The translations under genes were made by a program, and so were the position numbers. Below are positions 27,057 to 35,603 of a stretch of DNA of 64,000 nucleotides, piece by piece; position 1 is the stretch's first letter; each line of letters opens with the position of its first letter. The notes under the pieces are model-generated. The model had not been told where the DNA came from. It made no database searches and saw only the letters and a program-made list of their open reading frames with translations. Origin of the DNA: Candidatus Binatia bacterium (lineage in GTDB: Bacteria > Desulfobacterota > Binatia > UBA1149 > CAITLU01); NCBI GenBank assembly GCA_036493895.1, contig DASXOZ010000081.1, positions 64,201 to 128,200 on the forward strand. Direction: 5' to 3'.

Positions 27057-29166
27057 GCGGCGCCGGCGCGCCTCGACGCAGGCCGAGCAATGCGAGGAAC
27101 AGTGCGGCGGCGACGCTGATCATCGCGCCGATCGCGAACGACGCCGGCTCGTAGACGAGCTCGACGATCGAGCGGCCCTCGGGAACCTCGACGCCCTGCA
27201 CGAGGCCGTCGACGCGCCAGATCCTGGCCGGCGCACCCCCGACGCGGGCTTTCCACCCCGGCAGGTCGCTCTGGCTGAGGACGACGAGGGAGCGATCGGC
27301 GACGGTGGTCCGAAGCACGATCCGGCCTGGAACCGCTTCGAGCACATCGACGTTCGACGAAGAGTCGGGCGCGCTGGCCGTCGGAGCTTCTTCGCCATCG
27401 CCGCAGGAGACGAGCGCGACTTCGGCCGGATCCGGATCTGCGCGGTGCAGGCTGCGCTCGATCTGCGCGGCGGTGCCGCATTGCGCATCTGCCGCCAGCC
27501 GGTAGCGCGGGAGGGCGTCGGGCCTGCGCAGAACGCGCACGTCGTCCGTCTCGAGCACGGTTCGGTAGAAGGCGAGATCGACGGGCGGGGCGAAGGCGCC
27601 GTCACGCCTGGCCTGCACGACATAGCCGCACGAAAGAACCGGCAGAGTCTTGTCGCCCGCGTCGAGCAGCCCGCGTCGCAGCGTCGTCTCTTCTTCGACG
27701 AGGCCCGTCGCCTCGGCCAGCGCGGACCAGAGATAAGGCCCGGCGCCGTGCACCGCGGGCACTTCGAACTGGCTCGGATAGTCGCCGAGAAGAAAGGAAG
27801 GATCGCGCTTCTCGAAGAACGAGCGTGTCGTCAGCACCCGGGATTCCGGGTCGATCGCACCTGCTGTTTGCGGCGTCGCGCCGGAAGTATCGACGCCCGG
27901 CGGATTGCCGATCGCGAGCAGGACGTGGCCGGACCACAGCGTCAGTGTCGTCGCCACGACGGCTACGCCAACGACCGCCAGTGGCCAGCGTGCGCCGCGT
28001 CCTGCACGGTCGAGCAGGCGCTGCATGCCGAGCGCTGCCAGCGCTGCGATCGCGAACGAGACTTCGACGAGGTGCTTGAACGGGTGGCGAAACGCACTGG
28101 CCACCGGAAGATGCCAGGCCCAGCCGCTCACCGGCGTCGCGTTGCCGATCGCGAGCAGGTAGCCGGTGCCGAGCACGGCGCAGAAAAACAGGGAGCGGCG
28201 CGATCTCCCGATGCCGGCAACGGCCGCAAGGATGGCAATGGCGCCGAAGCGGTACGCCGGCAGTGGAGGAAACTCCATGCCGCTGCCGGGGGCCGGCATC
28301 ACCCACGACGTGAACATCCAGGCCGAGGCGGGAAGCGACTGGAAGACCTCGAGGGACAAGGAGCCCGGCCGCCGCGACAGCGATTGCAACTCGAGCGCCG
28401 GGATGAGCTGCACGGCGGCAAGCGCGAGGCCGCCGGCGTAGATCGCCGCGACGGTGCCGAGCGCTGCGAGCATGCGGCCGCGACGCGCGAGAGCCAGCGC
28501 GAAGAGCACGGCGAGGATTGCCGTGTAGAGACTGATCTCCGGATACCCCGCCAGCCACTGCAGGGCCACGGCCAGCGCGCCTGCGGAGATCCACGCGCGG
28601 CGTCGCGGATCGTCGGTGGCGGCACGCTGGACGCAGGCGAGCACCAGCGGAAGCCAGACGGCGGCGTTCTGCATCTGGATGTAGAACGCCGCCAGCCACT
28701 GCATCGTGCCGCTGCATCCGAACAGCAGGCCTCCGAACAGCGCGGCAGCGACATCGACGTGAAGCCCGCGCAGCAACACGAACATGAACACGGCACCGAG
28801 CGCCGCGTGAACGGCCGCGACGATATCCATGACGCGAAGCGCGGATGTCGCCGGCGCCTGCGCGGGGCTTCCGTCCGCGGTTCTCGCCGGTGCCGCGGCG
28901 AGAACGTACGCGAGATTGAACGGATACGCGGCGCCTGCCGTCGTGTCGGCGAGCAGCGGCATGCCCGCCCGTTTGAACGGATTCCACAGCGGAAAGTGAC
29001 CGGTCTTCCACTGGCGCGCGGCCTCGATGCGCAGCGGGGCCGCGCCGTCGAGGTTGTCGTGGTGAGCGGTAAGCGACAGCGTTCCGACGAGCGACGGCTG
29101 GTACACGACCCCGACGCATGCGAGGAGCGCGAATGCGGCGGCAACGCTCGAAGCGGTCGCTTTCAT
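27031..29166 (-). CDS. YfhO-like multi-pass membrane protein
   Basis: 711 aa with about a dozen membrane segments. 'HFPLWNPFKRAGMPLLADTTAGAAYPFNL' near the N-terminus and the C-terminal 'GWKARVGGAPARIWRVDGLVQGVEVPEGRSIVELVYEP' are typical of YfhO-type proteins, which have a GT-C-like glycosyltransferase architecture and take part in glycosylating surface polymers in Gram-positive models. Its start is one base after the stop of the upstream alkaline-phosphatase-fold gene, so the two are co-expressed. Confidence 0.85.
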   Translation of the reverse strand: MKATASSVAAAFALLACVGVVYQPSLVGTLSLTAHHDNLDGAAPLRIEAARQWKTGHFPLWNPFKRAGMPLLADTTAGAAYPFNLAYVLAAAPARTADGSPAQAPATSALRVMDIVAAVHAALGAVFMFVLLRGLHVDVAAALFGGLLFGCSGTMQWLAAFYIQMQNAAVWLPLVLACVQRAATDDPRRRAWISAGALAVALQWLAGYPEISLYTAILAVLFALALARRGRMLAALGTVAAIYAGGLALAAVQLIPALELQSLSRRPGSLSLEVFQSLPASAWMFTSWVMPAPGSGMEFPPLPAYRFGAIAILAAVAGIGRSRRSLFFCAVLGTGYLLAIGNATPVSGWAWHLPVASAFRHPFKHLVEVSFAIAALAALGMQRLLDRAGRGARWPLAVVGVAVVATTLTLWSGHVLLAIGNPPGVDTSGATPQTAGAIDPESRVLTTRSFFEKRDPSFLLGDYPSQFEVPAVHGAGPYLWSALAEATGLVEEETTLRRGLLDAGDKTLPVLSCGYVVQARRDGAFAPPVDLAFYRTVLETDDVRVLRRPDALPRYRLAADAQCGTAAQIERSLHRADPDPAEVALVSCGDGEEAPTASAPDSSSNVDVLEAVPGRIVLRTTVADRSLVVLSQSDLPGWKARVGGAPARIWRVDGLVQGVEVPEGRSIVELVYEPASFAIGAMISVAAALFLALLGLRRGAPAPLRREARGS

Positions 29167-29167
29167 T

Positions 29168-30622
29168 TCAGTCGGCGTACCCGAGGGCTTTCAGGCCGCT
29201 CAGCTTTTCGGCGTCCGCGTTGGTCGCCGTCTTCGGACCTTTGAGCGTGGCGCCGAACGCCCACGTCTTCGGTACGCCGGCCGGATCGGGATCCTGCTGG
29301 CAGAGGCGAAGCAGCGAGCGCGGCGCCTCGCCGTCTTCGTTCCAGACCTTGATCGTCAGCTCGTCGGGATCCGCGGCGAGGTCGTAACGGCGAAGCTCGG
29401 CGCGGCAGTCGCCCGGACGCACGCCGATCGCCCATTTCCGGTTGTTCTGGATCGCGGCGCGCCACTGGTCGCCGCCGTCGCGGGCAGGAAACGAGGCCTC
29501 GGTATAGATGATGCGCGAAGCATCGAGGCCGCGTCCGCTGCGAAGGTCCACGTCGGGCGTCGACGGCAGCGGCGGCGCCCCCGCAGCCGCGAGGATCGTC
29601 GGCGCGACGTCGAGGCCGCTCGTCGGCAGGTCGCTGCGACCGCTTTGGACGCCGGGCCCGCGCAGCATCAGCGGTACCCTGGTCATCGTGTCGTAAACCT
29701 GCACCGCGTGCCGGAACCAGTCCTCGTGGTCCATCAGGCTTTCGCCGTGATCTGCCGTCAGGATCGTCAGCGTCGAATCGCCGCCGAGTCGCTGGTCGAC
29801 GCCCTCGAGAAGACGGCCGACCTGCGAATCCACGTACGCGATCTCCTCGTCGTACGCGTCGACGTAAGCGAGCCCGTCGTCGACGTCCGGCTCGCGCTCG
29901 TACGGGAGGATGCGCGAAACGTCGATCGGGAGCGGGGAATCGTGATGGAAGCGCCGCGGCCAGTCGTCGGGCGGGTGGTAGGGACCGTGCGGGTCCATGT
30001 AGTGCACCCACAGCAGCAGCGGGCGCGACGGGTCCCTCGGTTTGTCGAGCCACGCCAGGACGGCGTCGGTAGTGCGTGCGGCATCGCGCTCGTAGGTGTT
30101 GCCGCGATACTTCTCTTTCTCGTCGACGAAGTCGTCGTAGTAGCCGAAGCGCGAGCCGATGCCGCTGGTTTCGGTCGTCAGCATCATGTTCGAGACGAAA
30201 CCCGCGCTCTGCCATGCGGGAGGCATCAGCTCCGGCAGGATCTTCTGACCCTGGGGCAGGAGCTGGATGAGCTGTCGCACGCCGTGCTGCTGCGGAAGCA
30301 GGCCCGTCAGCAGGCTGACGACGCTCGGAGTCGTCGATGCCTCGGCCGACCAGCAGTGCGTGTACAGACGACCCTTCGCGAACCAGCGGTCGATGTTCGG
30401 CGTGGTCGCGCGCCCGTAGCCGTAGAGACCGACGTGGTCGGCGCGAAGAGTGTCGATCGTGACGAGGACGACGCTTTTCGTCTGTGCCGGGTGGCAGGAG
30501 CACGCGAAGACCGCCGCCGCGACAACGAGGGCGACGCGCCGTGTCGCTGCGACCAGGCGGCCACACGACGATCGCGGCGCGCGGCGGAGCAGCCGCCAGG
30601 AGCAGATCGGGCTTCCGGCCAT
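29168..30622 (-). CDS. Sulfatase-like (alkaline phosphatase fold) lipoprotein
   Basis: 484 aa. A probable lipoprotein signal ends in 'AAAVFACSC' (V-F-A-C41). The catalytic domain starts with 'SVVLVTIDTLRADHVGLYGYGR', and 'DPHGPYHPP' and 'TILTADHGESLMDHEDWFRHA' contribute metal ligands of the fold. In true sulfatases the nucleophile motif is C/S-x-P-S-R; here it is S96-T-T-P-S-V, with no Cys and no Arg, so formylglycine maturation is unlikely. It may be a phosphodiesterase or phosphotransferase, consistent with its coupling to the YfhO-like gene, perhaps decorating an envelope glycan. Confidence 0.85.
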   Translation of the reverse strand: MAGSPICSWRLLRRAPRSSCGRLVAATRRVALVVAAAVFACSCHPAQTKSVVLVTIDTLRADHVGLYGYGRATTPNIDRWFAKGRLYTHCWSAEASTTPSVVSLLTGLLPQQHGVRQLIQLLPQGQKILPELMPPAWQSAGFVSNMMLTTETSGIGSRFGYYDDFVDEKEKYRGNTYERDAARTTDAVLAWLDKPRDPSRPLLLWVHYMDPHGPYHPPDDWPRRFHHDSPLPIDVSRILPYEREPDVDDGLAYVDAYDEEIAYVDSQVGRLLEGVDQRLGGDSTLTILTADHGESLMDHEDWFRHAVQVYDTMTRVPLMLRGPGVQSGRSDLPTSGLDVAPTILAAAGAPPLPSTPDVDLRSGRGLDASRIIYTEASFPARDGGDQWRAAIQNNRKWAIGVRPGDCRAELRRYDLAADPDELTIKVWNEDGEAPRSLLRLCQQDPDPAGVPKTWAFGATLKGPKTATNADAEKLSGLKALGYAD

Positions 30623-30775
30623 CGCGCGAGTATACGGTCCCCGTCGCCGGTGCGCGATTGCAGCGGTCGGGGTTCGCGGCGCACGTTCGCCTGCGCGGGC
30701 CGTTTGCGCGGCGCTGCGGCAGCCCGCTTGAGCGCTCTGCGGATGCGGTGGGCAAAGCGACCGCTGCGATGGTAT

Positions 30776-30790
30776 CGTAAGCCGGTTACG
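30776..30790. promoter_or_regulatory. 15-bp dyad CGTAA-N5-TTACG
   Basis: A perfect 5-bp inverted repeat with a 5-bp spacer lies in the 254-bp region between the divergent sulfatase-like and GT2 genes. The position suits a transcription-factor operator, but a dyad this short can occur by chance and no nearby -10/-35 pair is convincing. Confidence 0.25.
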
Positions 30791-30876
30791 GGCAAGGCGG
30801 CTCGCCCGGCTCCGGCCAGCGCCGGTCGTGACGCCGCGACTGCCGGCGAGACCGCCACTCCGGCAACGACGAAGCC

Positions 30877-31623
30877 ATGCGCAAGCTCATCATCATCCCG
30901 GCGTGGAACGAGGCCCGCTCGATCGCCGACGTCGTCGCGCGCTGCCGCCGCGAGGCGGGTGGCTTCGACGTTCTCGTGATCGACGACGGCTCCGGCGACG
31001 CTACCGCGTCGCTGGCGGCAAGCGCCGGTGCGGCCGTCGTCTCGCATCCGTTCAATATCCGCTACGGCGCCGCGCTGCAGACCGGCTACCTCTACGCCCT
31101 GCGCCACGGCTACGACCTCGTCGTGCAGATCGACGCCGACGGACAGCACGACCCGGCCGACGCGTCGGTGCTGGCCGCGCCCATTCTTGCCGGCACGGCC
31201 GACCTCGTCGTCGGATCGCGTTTCCACGCAGCGTCGACTTATGAAATGCCGCCTCTTCGAAGACTCGGCAGCGCGTGGTTCCGTACCCTCGTGCGGACCC
31301 TCGTCGGACTCGAGCTGAGTGATCCGACCTCCGGCCTCCAGGCCCTGTCGCGCGGAGTCCTCGAGCTCTACGCCACCGATTCCTTTCCCCTCGACTATCC
31401 GGACGCCGACGTGCTCGTGCTCGCTGCGCGCAGCGGCTTTCGCATAGTCGACGTGCCGGCCAACATGCGCTCGGCAGCGGGCTCGCCGTCGATGCACGCG
31501 GGCATCGGCGTGCTGTACTACGTCTACAAGATGACGCTGTCGGTCGTCATGAACGCGATTCGCCCGGTGACGGTCCGGCGCCGCGACACGCGGGATGCGG
31601 CCGGCCGCGCAGAGGCGGCATGA
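30877..31623 (+). CDS. Glycosyltransferase family 2 (polyprenyl-phosphate type)
   Basis: 248 aa. 'KLIIIPAWNEARSIADVVARC' and 'DVLVIDDGSGDATASLAASAGAAVVSHPFNIRYGAALQTGYLYAL' are the GT-A nucleotide-binding motifs, and the metal-binding D-A-D is in 'VVQIDADGQHDP'. It most resembles the dolichyl-phosphate-mannose synthase-like group, which charges polyprenyl phosphate with sugar at the cytoplasmic membrane face. It heads a four-gene coupled run (DUF2304, methyltransferase, large membrane protein), which suggests synthesis of an envelope glycan. Confidence 0.93.
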   Translation: MRKLIIIPAWNEARSIADVVARCRREAGGFDVLVIDDGSGDATASLAASAGAAVVSHPFNIRYGAALQTGYLYALRHGYDLVVQIDADGQHDPADASVLAAPILAGTADLVVGSRFHAASTYEMPPLRRLGSAWFRTLVRTLVGLELSDPTSGLQALSRGVLELYATDSFPLDYPDADVLVLAARSGFRIVDVPANMRSAAGSPSMHAGIGVLYYVYKMTLSVVMNAIRPVTVRRRDTRDAAGRAEAA

Positions 31624-32009
31624 CCGAGGAACAGCTTCGCAACCTGCTGCTTGCCGAGTCCGACACGACGGCCGTGCGCGTGGTTGCACTGATGGTGGCG
31701 CTCGCGCTTTTCGCCGCCGTCTTCGAAGCGGTGCGGCGCCGTCGTCTTTCCGAAAGCCTGACGCCGATCTGGCTTACCTGCGCCCTGGCCGTGCTCGTGC
31801 TCGCCATCGACCTCAAGCTGCTCGAGAGGATGACGGGCCTCATCGGAGCGTGGACGCCGAGCTCGACGGTATTTTTCTTCGCGCTGCTGTTCCTGCTCGC
31901 GATCGCGCTGTCGTACGGTGTCGTGCTCACCCGGCTCGGCCGCCAGGTGACGCGGCTGACCCAGGAAATCGCCATGCTGCGCGCAAGGCTGCGCGATGAC
32001 GGCGACTGA
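31620..32009 (+). CDS. DUF2304 membrane protein
   Basis: 129 aa overlapping the GT2 stop by four bases (ATGA). It has hydrophobic segments near residues 18-37, 50-65 and 84-105 and a C-terminal amphipathic helix 'LTRLGRQVTRLTQEIAMLRARL'. DUF2304 proteins are regularly found next to polyprenyl-phosphate GT2 enzymes, which fits here. They may anchor or regulate the transferase; this is inferred from context. Confidence 0.88.
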   Translation: MTEEQLRNLLLAESDTTAVRVVALMVALALFAAVFEAVRRRRLSESLTPIWLTCALAVLVLAIDLKLLERMTGLIGAWTPSSTVFFFALLFLLAIALSYGVVLTRLGRQVTRLTQEIAMLRARLRDDGD

Positions 32010-32892
32010 CGCTGCCGCGGCCACTGTTCCATGCCCGCTGTGCGGCGATCCCGGGCAACGCCGCACGCGCTACGCGCTCTCCGCGTTCGACGTCGTCGAG
32101 TGCCCGCGCTGCGGCGGGCTGCAGCGGGACCCTCTTCCCGGGCCCGCGGAAATGGCCGGGTATTACAGCGATCCCCGTTACATCGACGGCAGTTACTTCG
32201 ACGTCGATGACGGCGGAGTCGAGGCGCGGATCTTCTCGGAGACTCTCGGTGCGCTCGCGACGCGCAGGACCTCCTTGCAGCTTGCGCCGACGGGCCGTCT
32301 TCTGGATGTCGGAGCGGGATCGGGAGCCTTCCTGCGTATGGCCATGCACAGAAGCTGGGATGCCCAGGGCGTCGAGCTTTCGCCGGAGCTCGCGGCAAGG
32401 GCCGCGGCAACCAGCGCCGCCGTTGTCGTCTGCGGCGATTTCGAGACCGCTGCGCTTCCGTCTTCGAGCTACGACGCGATCACGATGTGGGACGTGCTCG
32501 AGCATACGATCGACCCGGGCCGGGTGCTCGATCGCGCCCGCGCACTGCTCGCCGACCGCGGCGTTCTCGTCGTGCTGACCATCGATGCCGCCAGCCTCTT
32601 CAACGTCGTCGCCGACCTCGCCTGGCGCGCGAGCGCGCATCTGGTCAAGTCTCCGCTCGAGCTGCTCTACGACAAGAGGCACAACCATTACTTCACCGGG
32701 GCGAGCCTTTCGGTGCTGCTCGGCCGCCACGGGTTTCGCGTCGAGCAGAGTCGAAGCCATCGCGCGCACCTCGGCCGCTGGCTGAGCGAGCCCGCGCCGG
32801 CCGCCGTCGTCGCCGGAGGTGCAATTCTCGATGCGCTGTCGGTGCCGCTGCGGCGCTGCTATCGCCAGCTCCTGTTCTGCGTGGGCGCATGA
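31996..32892 (+). CDS. Class I SAM methyltransferase with N-terminal zinc ribbon
   Basis: 298 aa. Two C-x2-C pairs ('VPCPLCGD' and 'VECPRCGG') form a probable zinc ribbon, followed by the SAM-binding motif 'GRLLDVGAGSGAFLRMA' and 'YDAITMWDVLEHTIDP'. Zinc-ribbon methyltransferases of this layout commonly methylate sugars in glycan clusters. It overlaps DUF2304 by 14 bp and the next gene by four bases. Confidence 0.9.
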   Translation: MTATDAAAATVPCPLCGDPGQRRTRYALSAFDVVECPRCGGLQRDPLPGPAEMAGYYSDPRYIDGSYFDVDDGGVEARIFSETLGALATRRTSLQLAPTGRLLDVGAGSGAFLRMAMHRSWDAQGVELSPELAARAAATSAAVVVCGDFETAALPSSSYDAITMWDVLEHTIDPGRVLDRARALLADRGVLVVLTIDAASLFNVVADLAWRASAHLVKSPLELLYDKRHNHYFTGASLSVLLGRHGFRVEQSRSHRAHLGRWLSEPAPAAVVAGGAILDALSVPLRRCYRQLLFCVGA

Positions 32893-34976
32893 TCGAAGAG
32901 ATTGCGGTACAGCCGCCCGGGCCGCGCCGCCGCGGGCGCGCGCTGCTGGTGGCATGCGCTCTGGTCGTCGCGGTGCCGGTGTGGTGGTCGTGGCCGCTGG
33001 CTCTCCACCTGAAGACCCACACGCTGGTGCGTGAGCCTGCCGCGCCGGCCCTCGATGCCGCGAGCCTGTCCCACGCCGACTGGGACCTCATCCTGGCCAA
33101 CGACCAGAACCTTTCGCTGTGGGGAGCGTCGGCCAATGCGCGGGCGCTGCTGCACGCAGACCTTGGCACCTTGCTCACCCAGGGTCAGTGCTACCCGACG
33201 CCCGACTCGACGATGCTCGGCGAGCACATGTTCGAGCTCGGCGTGCTGGCCGCGCCGTGGTGGGTCCTGACGCACGATCCGGTGGCCACCTACAATCTCG
33301 CGCTGCTGACGGCGCTGCTGGTTGCCGCCAGCGGAATGTTCCTGTTCGTCGAGCGCCACACGGCGAGCACGGCGGCGGCGATCGTCGGCGCCGTCGCATT
33401 CGCGCTGGCGGTGCCGCGAATCTCCGACCTTCCGTATCATCCGGCCGTCGTCGGCACCGAGTGGATTCCGTGGGTACTGTGGGCTTTCGACGCCGCGCTC
33501 GACGGAAAGCATCGCGGCCCTGCGCTGGTGCTGATGGGAATCACGCTCGCGCTGGCGATGCTCGTCGGATCCTATCCGCTGGTCGCGATCGGCATCGTCG
33601 GCGGTGCCTACGGAACCGTGGACATCGGCGTGCGCTGGTATCGCGGCCGTCTCGCGCTTCGAACCATCGTCGAATGCGTCGTCGCCGCATTGCCGGCATT
33701 CGTGCTGACCGGCGCGCTGCTGCTGCGCTACGCCGCCGTCCAGCGCGAGTGGATGCTGCCGCCGATCGCCGCGCCGAAATTCTTCGTCGATCTGCCGGAT
33801 TACCTGCCGGGCGGACTGATGTCGCCGGGACTGGCGGCGCTGGCGGGCGTCACCCTGCTGGCAGCGCTTTGGCGCGGCGCGGGCGGACGTGCCATTGCGG
33901 GCCTCATCGCCGCGACGCTGGCCGCGGCCTTGATTGCGACCCGCGTCGAGCTCGGCGGGCAGCCGGTGAGCGTCTACGAATCGCTCGCGCGCGTCGTGCC
34001 GCTTCTCGATTTCGTCCGCGCGCCGGGCAAGGCCGCGCTGGCCGTCTGCTTCGGGATCCAGGCGCTCGGAGCGATCGGCTGGAGCCGCTGCTTCGAGAGA
34101 ATGCAGGGGCGCAGTGTCGCGGCGCTCGCCGCCATTCTGGTCGCGATCACCTGCCTCGAGATCCGTCCGCCGGCGTTCGCGAGCGTCGTCCTCGGCAGCG
34201 GCGCACCGGTGCAGCTTCGCGAAGTGGCACCCGAGCGCAGCCGCATCGATGCAATGGCCGCCGTGCTGACGAGCTCACTCGATCCAAGACCCGTGCTCGA
34301 CCTGCCGACCGGTCGCATGGTCAAGGCCCCCGTTGCCCTGCTCGACGCCGCGTACCACGGCCATGCGACGTCGGCCTGCTACAATTCCCTGATTCCTCCG
34401 GTGATGCGCCAGGTCTACGCGCTCGCCGACCGCAGCCACAGCCGCGAAGGCGTCGACGAGCTGGCCGCCGCAGGCTTCGGCTTCGTGATCGAAAGGGCAC
34501 TGCACTCGGCGGCCGCGCTTTCGCCGATGTCGTTTCCCGCGCCCGCGCGACTTCTGACGTTCGAGGAAGGAATGGCGATCTGGGGCCTGCCCCAGCCGAT
34601 CCTGGTGCACCGCGATCCGTCGAAGCTCGCGCTCGTCGTGACCGGCGGCTCGACGCGAAGCACAGCGTTTGCACCCGATCCTCCGTTCGAGCTCGACGTC
34701 GAGGTGACCAACCGCAGCGATGCCGTGTGGGCTTTGCCGCAGCCGGTCGCGCCGGTGGTTGCCGACGTCGAGATGCACGGCGAAGGCGGCGCCGAGTTCC
34801 ATTCCCAGGCCCGTGGGGTACTTCCGCTCGCCCTTGCCGGCGGGGCGACGACGCGATTTCCGCTGGTGATGCCGGAGGCCCCGGCCGCCGGCAGCTGGAA
34901 AGCGACTGTGCGGATCGAAGGCTTGCCGCAGATCAGCGTCGCCCCGGATTTTCGATGGACGGACGAAGAGCGCTGA
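32889..34976 (+). CDS. Large multi-pass membrane protein, YfhO/GT-C-like
   Basis: 695 aa from the ATG at 32889, which overlaps the methyltransferase stop (ATGA). About ten to twelve membrane segments fill residues 20-430; an extracytoplasmic C-terminal half follows, with a beta-rich end ('PPFELDVEVTNRSDAVWALP'). The early 'NLSLWGASANARALLHADLGTLLTQGQCYPTP' corresponds to the loop that carries catalytic acids in GT-C enzymes. It resembles the YfhO-like protein at 27031-29166 in plan but not closely in sequence. It probably transfers sugar from a polyprenyl donor. Confidence 0.78.
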   Translation: MIEEIAVQPPGPRRRGRALLVACALVVAVPVWWSWPLALHLKTHTLVREPAAPALDAASLSHADWDLILANDQNLSLWGASANARALLHADLGTLLTQGQCYPTPDSTMLGEHMFELGVLAAPWWVLTHDPVATYNLALLTALLVAASGMFLFVERHTASTAAAIVGAVAFALAVPRISDLPYHPAVVGTEWIPWVLWAFDAALDGKHRGPALVLMGITLALAMLVGSYPLVAIGIVGGAYGTVDIGVRWYRGRLALRTIVECVVAALPAFVLTGALLLRYAAVQREWMLPPIAAPKFFVDLPDYLPGGLMSPGLAALAGVTLLAALWRGAGGRAIAGLIAATLAAALIATRVELGGQPVSVYESLARVVPLLDFVRAPGKAALAVCFGIQALGAIGWSRCFERMQGRSVAALAAILVAITCLEIRPPAFASVVLGSGAPVQLREVAPERSRIDAMAAVLTSSLDPRPVLDLPTGRMVKAPVALLDAAYHGHATSACYNSLIPPVMRQVYALADRSHSREGVDELAAAGFGFVIERALHSAAALSPMSFPAPARLLTFEEGMAIWGLPQPILVHRDPSKLALVVTGGSTRSTAFAPDPPFELDVEVTNRSDAVWALPQPVAPVVADVEMHGEGGAEFHSQARGVLPLALAGGATTRFPLVMPEAPAAGSWKATVRIEGLPQISVAPDFRWTDEER

Positions 34977-35033
34977 CTGGTCCAACAGCGCACGAAGTGC
35001 GCTCGCTGGTGATGGACCTGCTCTCGTGAACAG

Positions 35034-35486
35034 ATGAAGGCCATGCTGAGAGTCTCTCCGCTTGCGCTGGCTGGCGTCCTTGCGATGGCCGGTCCGGCCG
35101 CTGCCGCCGGCGCGGTTCCCGCCAGTTATTCGAAGGCCCTGCAGACGGCCGATGCCTTTCTCCACGCGTGGCTGGTCCGCGACGCTGCCGCGGGGCGCGG
35201 CCTGATGGCTTCGTCGCTGCTCGATCCTCCCGGCGGCGTCGATGCCGCGGCGTACTCCTCGTGGCTCAGTCTCTACATGACCGGCGAGAGCAGCCCGCGC
35301 CACCAGGCCTACGAGCTGCATCCGGGCCAGTGCGCAGACGAAAGCTCGTGCTCGTTTCCGGTGACGCTTTTCGAGTACGCGAGCGGCGACGCCTCGGCCT
35401 TCGGCCAACCCGGCCAAATCGAGCTGGTGCACGAAAGGGAAGGCTGGCGGGTGACGCGCCTGCCGCGCAGCTCCGACAACCGCTGA
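35034..35486 (+). CDS. Small secreted protein of unknown function
   Basis: 150 aa with a clear signal peptide ('RVSPLALAGVLAMAGPAAAAG', cleavage near residue 25). The mature part has 'TADAFLHAWLVRDAAAGRGLM' and 'GQIELVHEREGWRVTRLP', which recall small NTF2-like lipoproteins but are too weak to name. It has two Cys ('QCADESSCSF') that may form a disulfide. It lies 57 bp after the glycan-type membrane protein and is followed by the repeat cruciform, so it probably ends that operon. Confidence 0.75.
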   Translation: MKAMLRVSPLALAGVLAMAGPAAAAGAVPASYSKALQTADAFLHAWLVRDAAAGRGLMASSLLDPPGGVDAAAYSSWLSLYMTGESSPRHQAYELHPGQCADESSCSFPVTLFEYASGDASAFGQPGQIELVHEREGWRVTRLPRSSDNR

Positions 35487-35498
35487 TCCGGCCGAATT

Positions 35499-35587
35499 GG
35501 GGGGCAGGCACCAGCGCGTGGGGACAGGCACCAGCGCGCATCAACTGGGCGATGTTGCCCGCTCGATGCGCGCTGGTGCCTGTCCCC
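35499..35587. repeat. 21-bp GGGGACAGGCACC repeat with perfect 23-bp inverted arms
   Basis: A partial direct unit at 35499-35519 is followed by a full unit at 35520-35542, whose exact reverse complement occupies 35565-35587. The 22-nt loop holds its own small stem (GGGC-gatgtt-GCCC). The structure sits between the converging stops of the secreted protein (35486) and the sigma-54 activator (35604) and should act as a two-way terminator. It belongs to the same family as 13460-13603. Confidence 0.9.
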
Positions 35588-35603
35588 GGCCACGTTGTCG
35601 GCG

